In this document: positions 15,001 to 28,062 of the stretch, piece by piece
Layout of the letters: every line of letters starts with the position of its first letter
Numbering within the stretch: the stretch's first letter is position 1
Origin: Ascaris suum
Lineage: Eukaryota > Nematoda > Chromadorea > Rhabditida > Ascarididae
DNA: 64,000 nucleotides
Reading direction: 5' to 3'
Assembly (NCBI GenBank): GCA_013433145.1
Contig: CM024190.1
Location: forward strand, 4,960,001-5,024,000
Notes under the pieces: model-generated
Told to the model about the DNA's origin: nothing
The model's database searches: none
The model's input: the letters and a program-made list of their open reading frames with translations, nothing else
Position numbers and translations under genes: made by a program

Positions 15001-18000
15001 ACAAAATTTTGAGATATCAAGTCATTAATGAATGCCATAAAAAATTTATTGGCTCAGCACATTGTTGGAGTTTGTTGAGTATTGCGTGACTCGGCCTTTT
15101 CGACGAGCAATCTTATGAAATCATTTGCTCTTTTGGAAATTTTTTTCCTCATTTCAATTGGAATGTTGGAAATTCTTTTTTAGACACCGACAAAGTCTGC
15201 TCGAATCATCGCAAAATTAATAGTGCAAACCCAGTCACATAATACAAGCAGATAAACGACGTTGTTTTTAGAATATTTCTGCTTATTATTTTTTGCAAAA
15301 GAGAGTTTATCAAAATTTCAAAGATTTTCACGATATTTTTGAAAAAGTAAACGTTTCAGATTATATCAAACTCGAAGGTCGAAAAAATTTCTGCCATAAC
15401 GAAATGATTTAAGTGTAATTCCCAACAATTCACAAAATAACGCGCAAATTTTCCGCATTTTGGAAAAAAATTGTCGTCACTTAGAAAAAACTTCTCTGAT
15501 AGCCGTTCTAAACGGATCTCTCATAAAAGCTTCACTTTAGAGATCAAGTTTCTCGGCTGAGTCGCAAAAATGTCCAATTTTGTAAAAATTCAAAAGTTCA
15601 CCAGAAGATCTCTCGTGAAAATTTCAGATAACTTCGATGCTGTGGAGAAAAAAGAGTGAATTTTCCTCTTCACTATAATTCATTAAAATCTCATTTTGAG
15701 AGGAGCAATTCCTCTCAGCATTGAGAGGATTCCCTCCTGAAGTGAGAGAAATCCTATTGGGAACTCATTGCAACAGTCTCTTGCAACATTCCACTTAGCA
15801 GAGAGCGCTCTGATAAGCGCCCTTCTCTTAAAAATTTTTTATGCTCACTATTAATCTATAGACGCTGCTTGGAAATAATTTTCTCTTTTCCGTTGTACGC
15901 TCTGTGATGGCACTATGCCAATTCAGCTACAATCGTGCTTAATGCTCCATCTCTTATTGAAATCCACGCCTTGATCGACTATACTTTGCATAAAATTTCT
16001 TGCCCTTGTTTCCAATCGAAATGTTGAATGGAGAGGGGCCTGAGATGAAATACTCTAAAACGCTTACAACTTGAGCACTTCACTACTGCAGAAAGTGAAG
16101 GCGTTTAGCAGTGAAAATAAAAGCCGAGTGCGATGTGCTCAGAAATGGCGAAGTTTATTTTTAAGGGCGAAATCGAAGGATGGAGGTAAATCGTTAAGAG
16201 ATCAGCTGAAAAGGGTCGGATTGCAATTACCGGCCGGCAGACGAAAGGCGACTAATGTGAACTCACTAACGGCGCTTGTTGAATGTTAGCTGACATTTTT
16301 TTTCTTTTATACGGTCATTCTCAGTGGCTTATTTCTATAGAACTACTAATGAATGCACTACTCGCTGATTATAGTGCTTGCTTTGTATTGATTATGACAT
16401 CGTTTCAAGGAACTGCTCTAGCAGTGCGTCGAATCTCACGTAATCATAACCTTACACAGGCAATAGTTGTGATCGTTACGAATTCATAAACCTATAAAAT
16501 TATGTTATTTGAATAAAATTGACGAGTAAAATAGATACGCCTCTCTATTGCAAATAAACATTCGTGTTAATCGTTATTATTATTCGTTTTTCAAAGTTGA
16601 CATCGTTTTTTGCGACCAATTTATATCCATTTAGTCCTTAATAAAAATCCTTAGTAAATAATGCACTGGAAACGACGGATTGCGCATCTATGTGTAGCTG
16701 AGAGAGAGTCCTCGTATGCGGGTTGCTCAACGTGTGCTGAACCCCTTCACGCGAGTGTGCAATGATTTTTCGAGAATTCTCGCATGCGGGGTTTCGCCTG
16801 CATTAATTATGCAGTTTGCCGAAACGAATGATCGCTCATGCGGACCACGGGGAGGGGGGCAGCAGTTATATGTACCGCTACCTCCCCGCTCTCGTTCTCC
16901 GCCTCTCTTTGCCGACGTATAGATACGGGTCCATCGATTTTGCAATTTTCACTTCTTCAACGAGAATAATTGGTTATCATCACGGTAGAATGATGAGCCC
17001 AAAGATATTCTTTTAAAACATATACTCATTACCCTCCTCCTTTGCTAACAAGGCAGAGATTAGTTCATTGAAAGGAAGAAGAATGAATGAATTGGCAGTG
17101 TTGCGGCTATAAACACTCGATAATGCTCACTTTTAGTTGAAGCGATGCACTTGGCAAAGGATTTCAATGCGGTTTGTGAGAGTGAATTTCCGGCACGCGC
17201 TGTGGCCGAGTATTTAACTCGAACAAATTGCTCGATGGAGCCAGTGGATGTGCAACGACGAAGGAATATGATTCTTGCAACGAAGACAATGCTCACCGAG
17301 CTGAAGGAGCTACTCAGCAACGATCGCAGTCCACTCTGCTCGTCGAGGCCACCACCCGTGCTCGAACCATCAATTCAGAGCCGATTAACACATTTCTCGA
17401 TGGTTCATTCTTTTCGATATTCTCTAAACGTTGTTATGAATTTTAACAACTCTTAACATGAAACTTCTGCACATCATGATCCATCTCCCCGAATCCCTCC
17501 CCCTCCCTCTAATTCACAGTCGATGGGGTTAGCGATGTACAGAAAGGTATAGAGATTTGAAAATCGCAAGCGGTAAGCTCATCAGTGATTGAAATAGTCG
17601 TATGTTTTTAAGCTATTCGGTAAAAATGCAGATTTCTTGTTGTTTGTTCAGAAATCTGTTCGATGCGGGACGCATAGACTTTCCTTTACGAGTCACATCA
17701 TCAATAAAAACTTTTATATTTATTCGACCACACCATTGAACGCACTTATTATTCATATTTTAACAAAATAGTTGTTATTATGGTTATGATCAGCAATATT
17801 TTCAGTCCTCTTCATCAAATTTTTAATGTCCACATTGCATATTGCAAAAATTGGTTTCAACTTTGCATTTCATGCTCACTTGTATCACATTAGATAGCCT
17901 CGAGTAACGTCCTTAAAACAAATAAACAATTCTGTTGAAACTACCCTGCGCTGTGCTTCGGATTTTTTTACGAGTACTGAATTTTCGAACCCCCGAGCTT

Positions 18001-18458
18001 GACATTTTCCTGCTTTCTAAGGGTCACAAAGCTTTTGAACGCACTGAGTCTGCCCCCGAAATTTGAGGCCAACGAAGAGAGGGCTTTGTATGGATTGATG
18101 TTACAGCTTGAGTGTGGGAGTCTAGATCCGCGTTATGTCCTTTAACTGGTTCAAATGTTTTTTAATAGGTTTTGATCAATTGCATCTTTGTCCTGACACG
18201 ATTGTGCTTGCTTACCTTTGTAATCTAATGATTGAACTTTATCGCTTTTGATGGATGCTGTTGTGTGTGCGTACTCTGCTTTCGAGTACTCGCTAAAATA
18301 AGTTGAGATCATATTCCATATTAGCAGGTGGTTAGTGATGTATCTGAAGGTGCTAGTTGCAGGTGACACATGGTTTCGGTTCGCCAGCTGTGATGGCCGC
18401 CATAAATGCAATAATGATTTGGTTGAACGAATCGATGAAACTCCTTGAAAATAAGTAA
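9048..18458 (+). CDS. TFAP2: AP-2 (TFAP2) family transcription factor, 5' end missing
   Basis: A sequence-specific nuclear transcription factor that binds GC-rich sites as a dimer through a C-terminal helix-span-helix region. Exons I can place: 9048-9197, 9790-9879, 10634-10741 (10626 or 10637 are other acceptors), 11825-11888, 12428-12550, 13857-13974, 16166-16284, 17137-17402, 18363-18458. With these boundaries all phases agree and give 377 residues plus a TAA stop. The first three exons are Gln/Pro/His/Ser-rich, like the activation region of the family. Exon 5 carries EVFCSVPG, exon 6 reads RLSLLSS then [13 protein letters not shown], exon 7 [11 protein letters not shown] and [11 protein letters not shown], exon 8 HLAKDF, AVAEYL and NDRSPL, and exon 9 THGFGSPAV. 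All are AP-2 signatures in the family order. The C terminus ends soon after the helix, at LLENK, so the tail is short. No start codon was found: exon 1 here begins at an acceptor (TTTCAG), so upstream exon(s) are missing. Which of the several nematode AP-2 paralogues this is cannot be told by eye. Confidence 0.95.
10948..11358 (-). other. Antisense open frame in an AP-2 intron, possible retroelement relic
   Basis: A 136-codon minus-strand frame lies wholly inside the AP-2 intron 10,742-11,824. Near its start it reads [10 protein letters not shown], which resembles the aspartic-protease active-site region of LTR retrotransposons (hydrophobic residues, then D-T-G/S), except that the residue after DT is Arg. 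I see no neighbouring reverse transcriptase, integrase or long terminal repeats. It could be a decayed retroelement fragment or a chance frame. Function is not claimed. Confidence 0.25.
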
Positions 18459-19073
<615 letters not shown>

Positions 19074-22000
19074 TGGTATTGAAGCTTGTCAGGTTTTTGA
19101 GGGTGGCAGGCTTCCTTCGATGGATGACTTCCTTTCGCAAATCCGGAGAAATTTATAGCCCCGGAGGCTTATTCTGCTTGGTGCGGTGGTTTGGAGTTAG
19201 GGTGCTTTTTTATGTACGATTCGGCTTTAGTTTTTTATTTGTTGATCTATAATCCGGAATATCTTAGTCTACCCTGAGCGGAATATTTTTATCGTCTTTA
19301 TTTGCATTTGCGTTTTAATGGTAATAATTTTGGCAATAATAAGCAGATGAGTGGGAAAGTGGTTATGTAATTTCTGCAGTGAATTTCATGTTGGTTTACA
19401 CTGCAGCAAGGGCCCATATCTAAGCAAGGTGCTCCCTCTTCGCTGTCTTTTCTGAGACGTCAACGTTTCTTTCTCAAACTTCTCCTCGCTTTCCCCACCT
19501 GAGCTGTCAGGATAAACAACAACTTGGTGTAGACATCAAGTGAAATTTGTTTCCTTGCCATCAACATATGTGCTGAAATATTGTGCCTTTTCTAAAATGC
19601 ATCCTATGTTTTATACGGACAGAGGTTGTGAACGAGTTGGCGAAACGATATATGCGTCTGTTGCATTTCATTTCTTGTATTTATGCAGTATTAGGTGTAT
19701 CAGTTAACACTAGTTTATAAGCGTTCTTCTCCCCAACAGTTGAGTTTGTCGACCCTATTTGAAGAACACCTTTGAAGTTATGTCAGATATCCCCACCATT
19801 CGATCTGATTATATCAGTGTTTGGTGGGCAGTTGTTTTGCGCAGTGGTTTTTGAATTTTTCTTATCAACAAGTTTAACGCATATAAATAGTGGATTTTAT
19901 TTGCCGCTTTCAAGAACATAGGGTCTCTATGAAATTAACTGGCCAATGTAGTGCTGCAGCGTCCATTCTAAAACTGCTTTAGTCGCACTCTGTGAACGCA
20001 ACCCAATAGTGACCAATGACCAATAAGCTGCATATATTGGCGAGCTTTTTCGATAATATTCTACGATTTCGGCACCGTTTCTATCTTCCTTATTTTTGTT
20101 TGCTCGTAAATTTTATCGAAATGTCGTTTTTATATGATATTTTTTTTTGTTTTGTTTTGTGATATAAATGTTTCGGGTAGTTGATTTAGAATCACTTTAT
20201 TCCATATGCACATCTTTCCCTAACGTTGAACATCCATTCGTGCCGAAATGTGAGTCGATTTTTATTTCGCGTTGACGTTTGTTGGATTTTTTGAGGTCAG
20301 CTATTGTTCGATTTGAAAAATGATTTCTATCTCATCAAAAAAATATTCTAAATTGTTTCTTCCTCCCAGAAAAGTTATTTCCTCTTCTTCAAAGAAAAAA
20401 ACTAATGTAAAAATATTTCTTCTCCTTTATTCAGAGCAGATATTTCGCTCCTGAACAATGTGCGTTTAGGGAAAATAGCTCGAATGATTATATCGGAAAT
20501 TATGGGATTTCCTCGATAAGAGTAGGCCCGTTCGATCCATATTTGCTGGAGTGTTGGACTGTGGACTTATTTTTGCAATGCAGCACTTGATTCGCTAATT
20601 GCGTAATGATTAATAACAAGCACCTCTTTGCAGGAATTTCCAGAGCATTTCTGACTTTACAACGTAAAGATATTTTTGCCATTCACTGCTTCATTTAAGA
20701 AAACGTCGAGAAGAAAAGTTTGGGGGAGGGGGGGGGGGATCTTCTAGGCTGCCAAATAGCTGTTGTTCTCCCTGAAACGGAACGCATCCACTTTGGGGTG
20801 TAGCACATAAATAATAGCGCCCAATCACTTTTTTCAGTACTGTATTGAGGGGATGGATATACAGCATCGCAGTAAGCATGTATCTGCTCGTTTAAGTGAA
20901 TGTACGTGGAGATCCCATCTCCCATACGATAGCGCTCACATGCCGTTCCCACCTCATCGCGCTCCAGTTGTTACTGAATCACTAGTGTTATGTTCAGCAC
21001 GTAGCATTCTAAGGTTAAATTTTCCTTCAGTGCATGTATTTTAAAGTGAGGTTGCCAGTGCAACGCAGTAAAATCACTGCAAACAAGGGGCGAATCGCGT
21101 TGAAAGGTGCTTCTCAACCTAGTCGCTCGTTGTGTTTCGCTTTGCAACTTACTGACTCTCACATCGTCAACAATGTCTTGCTTTATCCCATTTATGCTTA
21201 CTTTTTTTTCTCCGGTGAGTGGATGCAAAACCAGCCATGCCCAACACTTTTCAACAGTCTCTTGAAGCAGGTGGTTGGGTAGATGGGTGCTACTAGCTTA
21301 GTTGCTTTATGAATTTTTTAATGGGGAATCGTTGCTGTTGTGGCCAAGCAAGGAGGATGGGTGGATGCGATTGCGACAGTGAAAGTGATTCTAATTTCTG
21401 CAAGGTTTTCCTATACTTAGCTAGTAGTTTTGCTCATCGACCTCCACCTAACACCTAAGACCCTTTAGAACTTCTCATTCAAGTTACTAACAACTTTTCA
21501 CTGGTTCAGCGTTGGACCTGGCCCAGATGGCATCAGGGGCCAAATTTCACCCAGAACGTTTTTTATCGTGCATTTTTAAAAATGTATGTCTTCAGACATT
21601 TGCGCCATATTGACATGTGCGACGACGAATGGACTGATGCGCGAATATGAGTGTGCACTTAGTGAGTGGTTGTTTGATATGTATTCGTTCGATGAGTTGT
21701 GATTTCTCGGTGCGTATTTGTGCTTGTTGCAATAGTGAATACTGATTCGGTGATTGAGTCACTGTACTGCTGTTCGTTGGGTAACTGCCATATACTGTGT
21801 GCGTTCATTTATTTAATCATTTTTGTTCTTCATTCCATTCATTTAGTTCACTTCTATAGAGCGCTCAATAAAAGTGTCTAAAAGGAAGATGTGTTTATTT
21901 TCATATCGACCTTTCGGCATTTCCGCTTTTTTTCCTTCTGAAGCATTACTGCTATTTAATTGCCGTTTTTACACAGCCTTTACTTGTTTCTCGTTGTCTT

Positions 22001-24050
22001 ATATCTCGTAACTGTGCAAGTTTTTGCGAAAGCAAGCATTGGCGTGGGCGATTTTGAGGGTTGACACCGAGAAACGACTTCGGTGTTGAAGGCGAAAATC
22101 AGCTGCTTGCTGTAGAAGAAATAGAAGCCAGAGGGTCGGCTTCTCTTTCTTTGTGGAGTATGATTAGTAGGGGTCAACTTCTTTTTTTTTCTGGAGTCGT
22201 AGTAGAGGTCGCGAACTCCCACTGTTTGCACTCCTTGACTCCTTTTTACTGGTATGAAAAGCAGAAGAATGGACGAAACTGCATGCCGCGATGAAAATAT
22301 GTATACAAGCATAAACAGGAAAGGGACATATCTGATAACACCTTACCTACGTTTACGTTCATACAAAAAAAGGAAAAAATAAACAGTTAGGGAAAAGCAG
22401 AACATGAACTGCTGAAGGGTGAACTATCCTTCAGTGTTTCCATCAATTTTCCCTTTATAAACAACATGAAGAGACAATGCTGCGTGCAACTACATCTGTT
22501 AGCATTAGTTCGGGCCCATTCGGCTCAGAAATTTTGGCAGCTTTCAACGCAGGCCCTCCGAAACGGGCTTTTAATGACTTCCTGACCCAAATTCCTAGTC
22601 GAGGACATGACGTTGCCGGACGCCATTGATGATTTCCTTGCGTAACATCCAATTTGGGAAGCCTGATTATTCAAGCATGTAGTCGATTGTAGTCATAACC
22701 AACAGTAATTAGTACTGAAATTTGTATTAGTGGTAGTGCTAGTGCTGTTGATAATATCATCGAATAGCAGTGAAAGTAATATTCTTTGCAATTAATAAGG
22801 CTAAAATTTTGTGGCACATTTACTTGACACTTGCAGTAATGAGCTGCTGATCAGTTTTGATAACTTGTAGTATCAATGATAAGAGAAACCATCTGATTGG
22901 TAGTACTAGCGGTGCCAATAATAGATCGGTGATACAATTCGGTTAATTAGCATTATTTACAGTTGGTGTGATTGGCATCTGCTAAACGTTCAGAATATCA
23001 GTGATAGTAGTGGTTGCATAAGTGCGAAGAAGGCGGGCACACTCGCTGCGTACAGCCAAGCGAGCGGCGCTTATACTCGCACAAGAAGAGTATACAGTGC
23101 TGCCGTGACCTCCACTCCGCGCTAGGCATTCATGTAGTGGGTCAGAAACGACACGAAGTAGAATTTGATGTTTTTTTTGTTGTCTAGCCGCCATGAGAAT
23201 GCCGAATTATGAAATTGGCGAAATTTTATTTCAGTTGGAGCACTGGAACTATTTTTCTGCATGGTCTTGCAAACTGAAATATTAGCTAATTATGCTATTG
23301 TACACAGTTGTTACCTCTCATCGTTACATATCTCACGCTTCTAAATACGCAAAAATGCAAACGACACATTTCCGCATTACTCTTTTAGTAAATCGAGATT
23401 GTTATATATATTGGAGGTCCATGATACTTCGCTGCCGCACTAACGCGGCAGATAGAAGTTGATTTTCATTCCCCATCAAAAGCTCAAATTTCTCTCTCGA
23501 GATTGTTTCAAAGATCTGCAGTCACTCTGAAGACTTTGATAAGTTCTAGGCCACATTGCTTCAAATATTTTTCAGACATGCTTACGCTCTTTTAGAGGCA
23601 AATTCAGACTGTGAGACATACAGAGATAATCACGCAAGCACACGCACACAGGTATATGCAAGCCGACTCGTCCTTTTTCGGGTCGCGCTACAGCGGTGCA
23701 CACCTTGCAGTGACATCGCCAACCTCCCCACACAAGTGTCGAACATGCTCTGTGTTCAGCTTCCTGGTGCTGACGTTATCAATTTCCCTCCAAGAACTCT
23801 TCTTGATGTGTTCAAAATACAGTGTTCGGGTTCCCTGTTAGAATTAAATACAAGATTTCATATCTGAAGACTCTGAAATTTTGTGTCCTTTCAGTGAAAA
23901 GACCTTTGGAATCATCAGAAGAATCATCGGTTTAGCAGCCCTTAAAAGAAGCAACAGTGTGCATTTTTGCCGACAAATGAATACTGCGGACTTTTCGTCT
24001 TCAACGCCCTCTCCACGAAAGTTCACAAAGGAAAAAACTGAAGAGGAAAC
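19074..24050. other. Spacer, no supported gene
   Basis: Mostly A/T-rich sequence. Short open frames occur on both strands, but none combines a family resemblance with consistent splice phases. One strong donor-like site (GTGAGT) follows an open + strand stretch at about 21,040-21,212, which could be an exon but has no partner I could find. There is an 11-base G run at 20,728-20,738 and an imperfect trinucleotide-rich patch at about 22,700-22,970. Confidence 0.5.
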
Positions 24051-24300
24051 ATGGTGCTATTCGCTTTAGAGATGCCAGTGAGCACGAAAATCAGTCTGCT
24101 TCTGCCAAACCCACAAAAACTATTTACTTTTGAGGAACTCGGCGCCTTTGCGGATACCGCTCTGATCAAAAATGAAATGCAAAAAAATGAAACCCTACGC
24201 ACCTATTTCACTGGTAGAAAAACAACAGCATATGTTCAGTGGAAAAGCAAAGAGTAAAACAAGCAACGATAAAATATGCCGGTATCCAAATACAAAGAAG

Positions 24301-24440
24301 TACAAAGCTGCAAAATATTGCAACCTCGAAACTATCGGTCGAGTGTCCAAAAAATACAAAGAAAAGTGCATATAAACCCGTTTCAACGGTCGAAACAAAA
24401 CACTACAAAGCTGCAAAACACAGCACGTGCAATTTAAACG
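24301..24440. repeat. Diverged direct repeat with a period of about 103 bases
   Basis: The string TACAAAGCTGCAAAA occurs at 24,301 and again at 24,404, with similar sequence following each copy. It sits directly before the first of the three hairpins at 24,434, within the same repeat-rich block. Confidence 0.6.
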
Positions 24441-25245
24441 GCGGCGGTCGTTTAAGTGCAAGTGACTGTGCGCACTAAACGAATACGAATAAAATCCATA
24501 ACTACAGCGATGCTGATCTGTCAGTGTAACGATCACATAAGAGAATAACTGCAGCGTAGGGGGATAAAGGACGCAATTGTGTCAAATAAAACAAATTTGA
24601 AAATCTAGGAAGGAATCAGCATTATACATTTCTCTCACAATTATTAACGCCTGGAAGCCATATAGGAGGAATAAGGCGACTGGGATATGAGGTGGAAAAT
24701 GGCGGTCGGGGAATTTGCCGAAAAAACTCAGACCACTATATAAACAACGAAATCCACCCTGAAGTTCCTATCAATCCCCAAAGCAGTGCACAGAAGTTGC
24801 GTTTTAAATGGCGGCCGCTCATTTAAAACACAAGCAAATGTGAACCACCTGAGCATCCAAACGATGGACAGCCCAATTTGTCATTCTACCATCTCCAAGG
24901 TATCATTGATAACTATAAGCTGCGAACGTAATACTGCCATGGTCGGTGCTGTAATGATTGAGCATCAAAACCCGCCTTATGCACTGCTGCGAGAGAAATG
25001 ATTGCGAACGACGAATAAGAATCAAACAGAACAATGAAAGAACAACAGAAATGACATTAAATCAGAAATCCTGCAGAAGTGAAAATTAAGTACAGCCAGA
25101 AGTTCAGTTCGGCTAAAACAAATGAAAGTGGAAGTAGGAGCTGAAGGGGTGGAAGGAGAGAATTCACCTATACACTGCAACCTGCGAACGATAATGCAAT
25201 CAACAGCGTCTGTGCTTTAAACAGCGGCGGAGTGTTTAAAGCACA
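24434..25245. repeat. Three spaced hairpins with conserved GCGGC-rich loop
   Basis: Three inverted repeats share a loop of 8-9 bases beginning GCGGC but have different, fully paired arms. Copy 1 is at 24,434-24,455 (TTAAACG arms, 7 pairs). Copy 2 is at 24,801-24,829 (GTTTTAAATG arms, 10 pairs). Copy 3 is at 25,211-25,245 (TGTGCTTTAAAC arms, 12 pairs, with one further A-T pair). The spacings are about 367 and 410 bases. Changes in one arm are matched in the other arm. A single-sided relative (TTTTAAAACG next to a GGCGACGG-type sequence, reverse orientation) occurs at about 26,308-26,330. No protein-coding function is evident. This could be a diverged tandem repeat of a transposon part or a structured RNA element. 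Confidence 0.7.
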
Positions 25246-26383
25246 AACGTTTGCAATGCAAAATTTATAACTTGCAATACAATTATACGACTGCTGCAAA
25301 AGATAACACTGATCAATATAAGACAGTGGTGCGAGGCAGTTTTCGATAATTACGCCCCGAATGCTGGAAAGTGGTGGGGAATAAAGGCTAAAGAAGATTG
25401 TTACTCATAGCAAAAACGAATAAAATAGAATGCGCCACATATTTTTCAGTGAAGTGGGGAAACGTCAATTATTGAAGAGGCCTCTGCAGCCAGCCTGAAG
25501 CGGTCCTAAAATCCACTAAAGTGGGACTGCCTTGCCACCTCATACCAATCCTGAATAGAACAACGCCACTCAAAACATTATTCTTAGCAGATCCCAAAGA
25601 AGAAACAACACAACGAGGTTGTTGAAGTCCGCCATCAGTATGCCGAAATCCTTCGCCAGGCCATCGTGTGGAACAATCCGGCCCCTTGCGCGAGTCGTTA
25701 CTGGCGCCTCCAATGCCCATCCCGCTAGAAGGCACGGAATAGACCGTTTCGGAAAGCCGCAAATATTCTTTGAACACTTCGTTCAATAATGCAAGAAACG
25801 TCTAGTCGGTGCACGCATAAAACTAACATTAATGTGGAGAGCGTCAAGGATGACCTGCTTCCCCACAGTCATTCTTCCTATTTGGAAGGTTCCACTAAGG
25901 GCTTGAGTATGAATCCGAGCATAGTGAGTTCTCTGGAAGAGCAGAAAATTTCCCCGACCATTTAGCCATTCGTGCCCCTCACTGCGCTGGTGATAGTAAT
26001 GACAAAAAATTTCGCCACGTTTCAAAAACATATTGAGAAGGCTAAGAAAGACTGCAAAGGCGAAGCACGTCCCGCTTCTTTTTTATGTGGGAATTCCGCG
26101 CAGCAGTCCTCTCAGCGCTTCGCGAGAAACACAAGTGCCACTAGGTGAAATTTTCAGAATCTTCAACCCAGAAGCAAACCTCATATGAGAATCAGCAATT
26201 AAATTTTTGCCAAAATGGTGAACGACACGAAGTCTGCTGAATAATTTTTTGCCATGTGATAGAATGTTTGAAGGGAAGACTCTAAGTGCCATGTTCCAAT
26301 TCCATGAACGACCGTCGCCATTTTAAAACGAATATATAAGAGCACGAACACTTACTGCTTTTATTCGGAAATCGATGGTGGCT
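25246..26383. other. Repeat-like segment with long minus-strand open frames
   Basis: Minus-strand frames are open at 25,469-25,786, 25,783-26,031 and 26,083-26,292, end to end and in different frames. The base composition is higher in G+C than the neighbours. The translations match no family I recognise. The pattern fits a degenerate dispersed repeat better than a gene, since I could not join the frames with consistent splice sites. This is inference. Confidence 0.35.
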
Positions 26384-26570
26384 GTCGGCGTCATATCTCG
26401 TCTTCAGTAGTCTCATAGACAAGTCGACTCCTGATGCCGACCCGACAGTCTTCTTCCGCTAAACGTCGAAACCGAACGTCGGCGTCACACCGACTCCCAC
26501 AGTCCTGCAAACAAGTCAACTCTGAATGTCGGCCCACACTGCTTCTTCCACAGCCTACCGACACAATCTT
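26384..26570. repeat. Diverged tandem duplication, period about 92-94 bases
   Basis: GTCGGCGTCA occurs at 26,384 and 26,478. A second matching segment (ACAAGTC.ACTC, then TTCTTCC) occurs at about 26,418 and 26,511. The two copies agree at about 70 percent of positions by eye over 50 bases. No coding function is apparent. Confidence 0.6.
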
Positions 26571-27400
26571 CGCTGCAGTCATTAAGCGCGCATAAATTAG
26601 TCCGCAATCGCCATTTTGCTCCTTACAATTGTGCACATTAATAAGGACTGACATATCGCGCACTGCAAAATTCCCCGTCCCTTCATTATACTGCCACATC
26701 ACCATTCCGTCAGCCTATCTATCAAAGGTCTCCAACATCATTGGAAGAAACCGTGAGCTCTACCGGACTCTCATCTTTCCTCATTGAAAATGCTAACAGA
26801 ACAAGAGAGGGATGGGCGAAGCTGTCCCCACTCATACCAGATGCTGTTCCCGCCGCTGAACAGCACAACTGAATTAACACAAGAATAACTGGTCACGAAT
26901 GGGGAGCAGCTTCAAGAACACCTCAAAGTGGAGGCCAAATTCGTACTGCTGATACATGTTCCTCCGCCCCGCTGTAAATCTCTGGACTAATAGCAGGCGA
27001 ATAGGGCGGATTGCAGCACTCGGCCTGACGTGCCTTCGATAAAAGAAACGTCAGTGACACTAATCACTTCCCCTTGTCCCCCACATCCTCGTCCGCTGTA
27101 TTCATCATGTGTAGCTCGATTGAAATCCATGGCCATTTCAGTTCGCAGCATACTCATAATAAATGAAAAACGCAATGTTGCAACAGCCTACTTTGAAAAT
27201 AATCGAGAGATGTACACTCGCTTTGCGTTCTGTTTCAGCTCAAGCTAAATTCTTTACTGTGCATCCCACCGTCCCTAATGATATGATCTATTTCTTGTTT
27301 TGCAGTGCAGCTCGTCTACACGACCCTATCAGCTGACGGAAGTTTGCTGAGCAAGGAATAAACATCTTGCTTAATTAGTTCTCATGAAATAAAAATTAAG

Positions 27401-28062
27401 TGGCCGTGTTCTCAACGGGGTGGAAAACACTCATCGCTAACTGGTGCAATTTCCAGTCGTTTGCCCCTGTCAACGGACCCATGGGAATGCTGTGAAATGC
27501 TTGGTTGGACAGACGGAACAGTTATCTTGCACCACAAACTCCCATCGATAAGCCTCTGCCACTTCGTCGACAATGGATGAGCTACACGAGCTATAACAAC
27601 GCCCTATAGTCTTTACGTGCTCAGGTTGTTTTGAGGGTTCATCTGAAAATGCATCTATTCATTGGACGCGAGTCAGCAAACAATTTCCGGAATAAAAAGC
27701 AGTCTCGTCCATGCTAGCGGCTGCTCCCGCCGCTGAGCAGCAACTTTGGAAGAGGATGGAGAAAGCTAGCACGAATGAGGACTACTTTTTATGTACAACA
27801 AGAATGCAGATCTACGACTCATCGAGTGTTGTAGGAATTGGACTTTCATCGAGGCCGTTTCAAATAAAACGCTCCAAACATACTCAGTCCAAACATGCTC
27901 AGCAGCTGAGGCATCATATTACATGCATTCTGGGGGAGGACCTGTCACCCATCCGTCCACAAGCACATAATGCAGATTTTAGCACTGCACGGTGCATCTT
28001 AAACCGTTAGCTAATCTTCGCATTCTCCCCAATGTTGTGAAAGGCTTTTGAGAACACGGCCA
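27401..28062. mobile_element. Candidate small inverted-repeat (MITE-like) element
   Basis: A perfect 15-base inverted repeat bounds this 662-base segment: TGGCCGTGTTCTCAA at 27,401-27,415 and its exact reverse complement at 28,048-28,062. No transposase is recognisable inside. An open + frame at 27,711-28,010 has no family resemblance. I could not find a convincing target-site duplication at the edges, so the call as a transposon rests on the inverted repeat alone. Confidence 0.45.

Noticed and set aside
25469..26705. Run of minus-strand frames as a gene
   Set aside because: Frames change without usable splice sites, no conserved motif is seen, and the area is rich in repeats.
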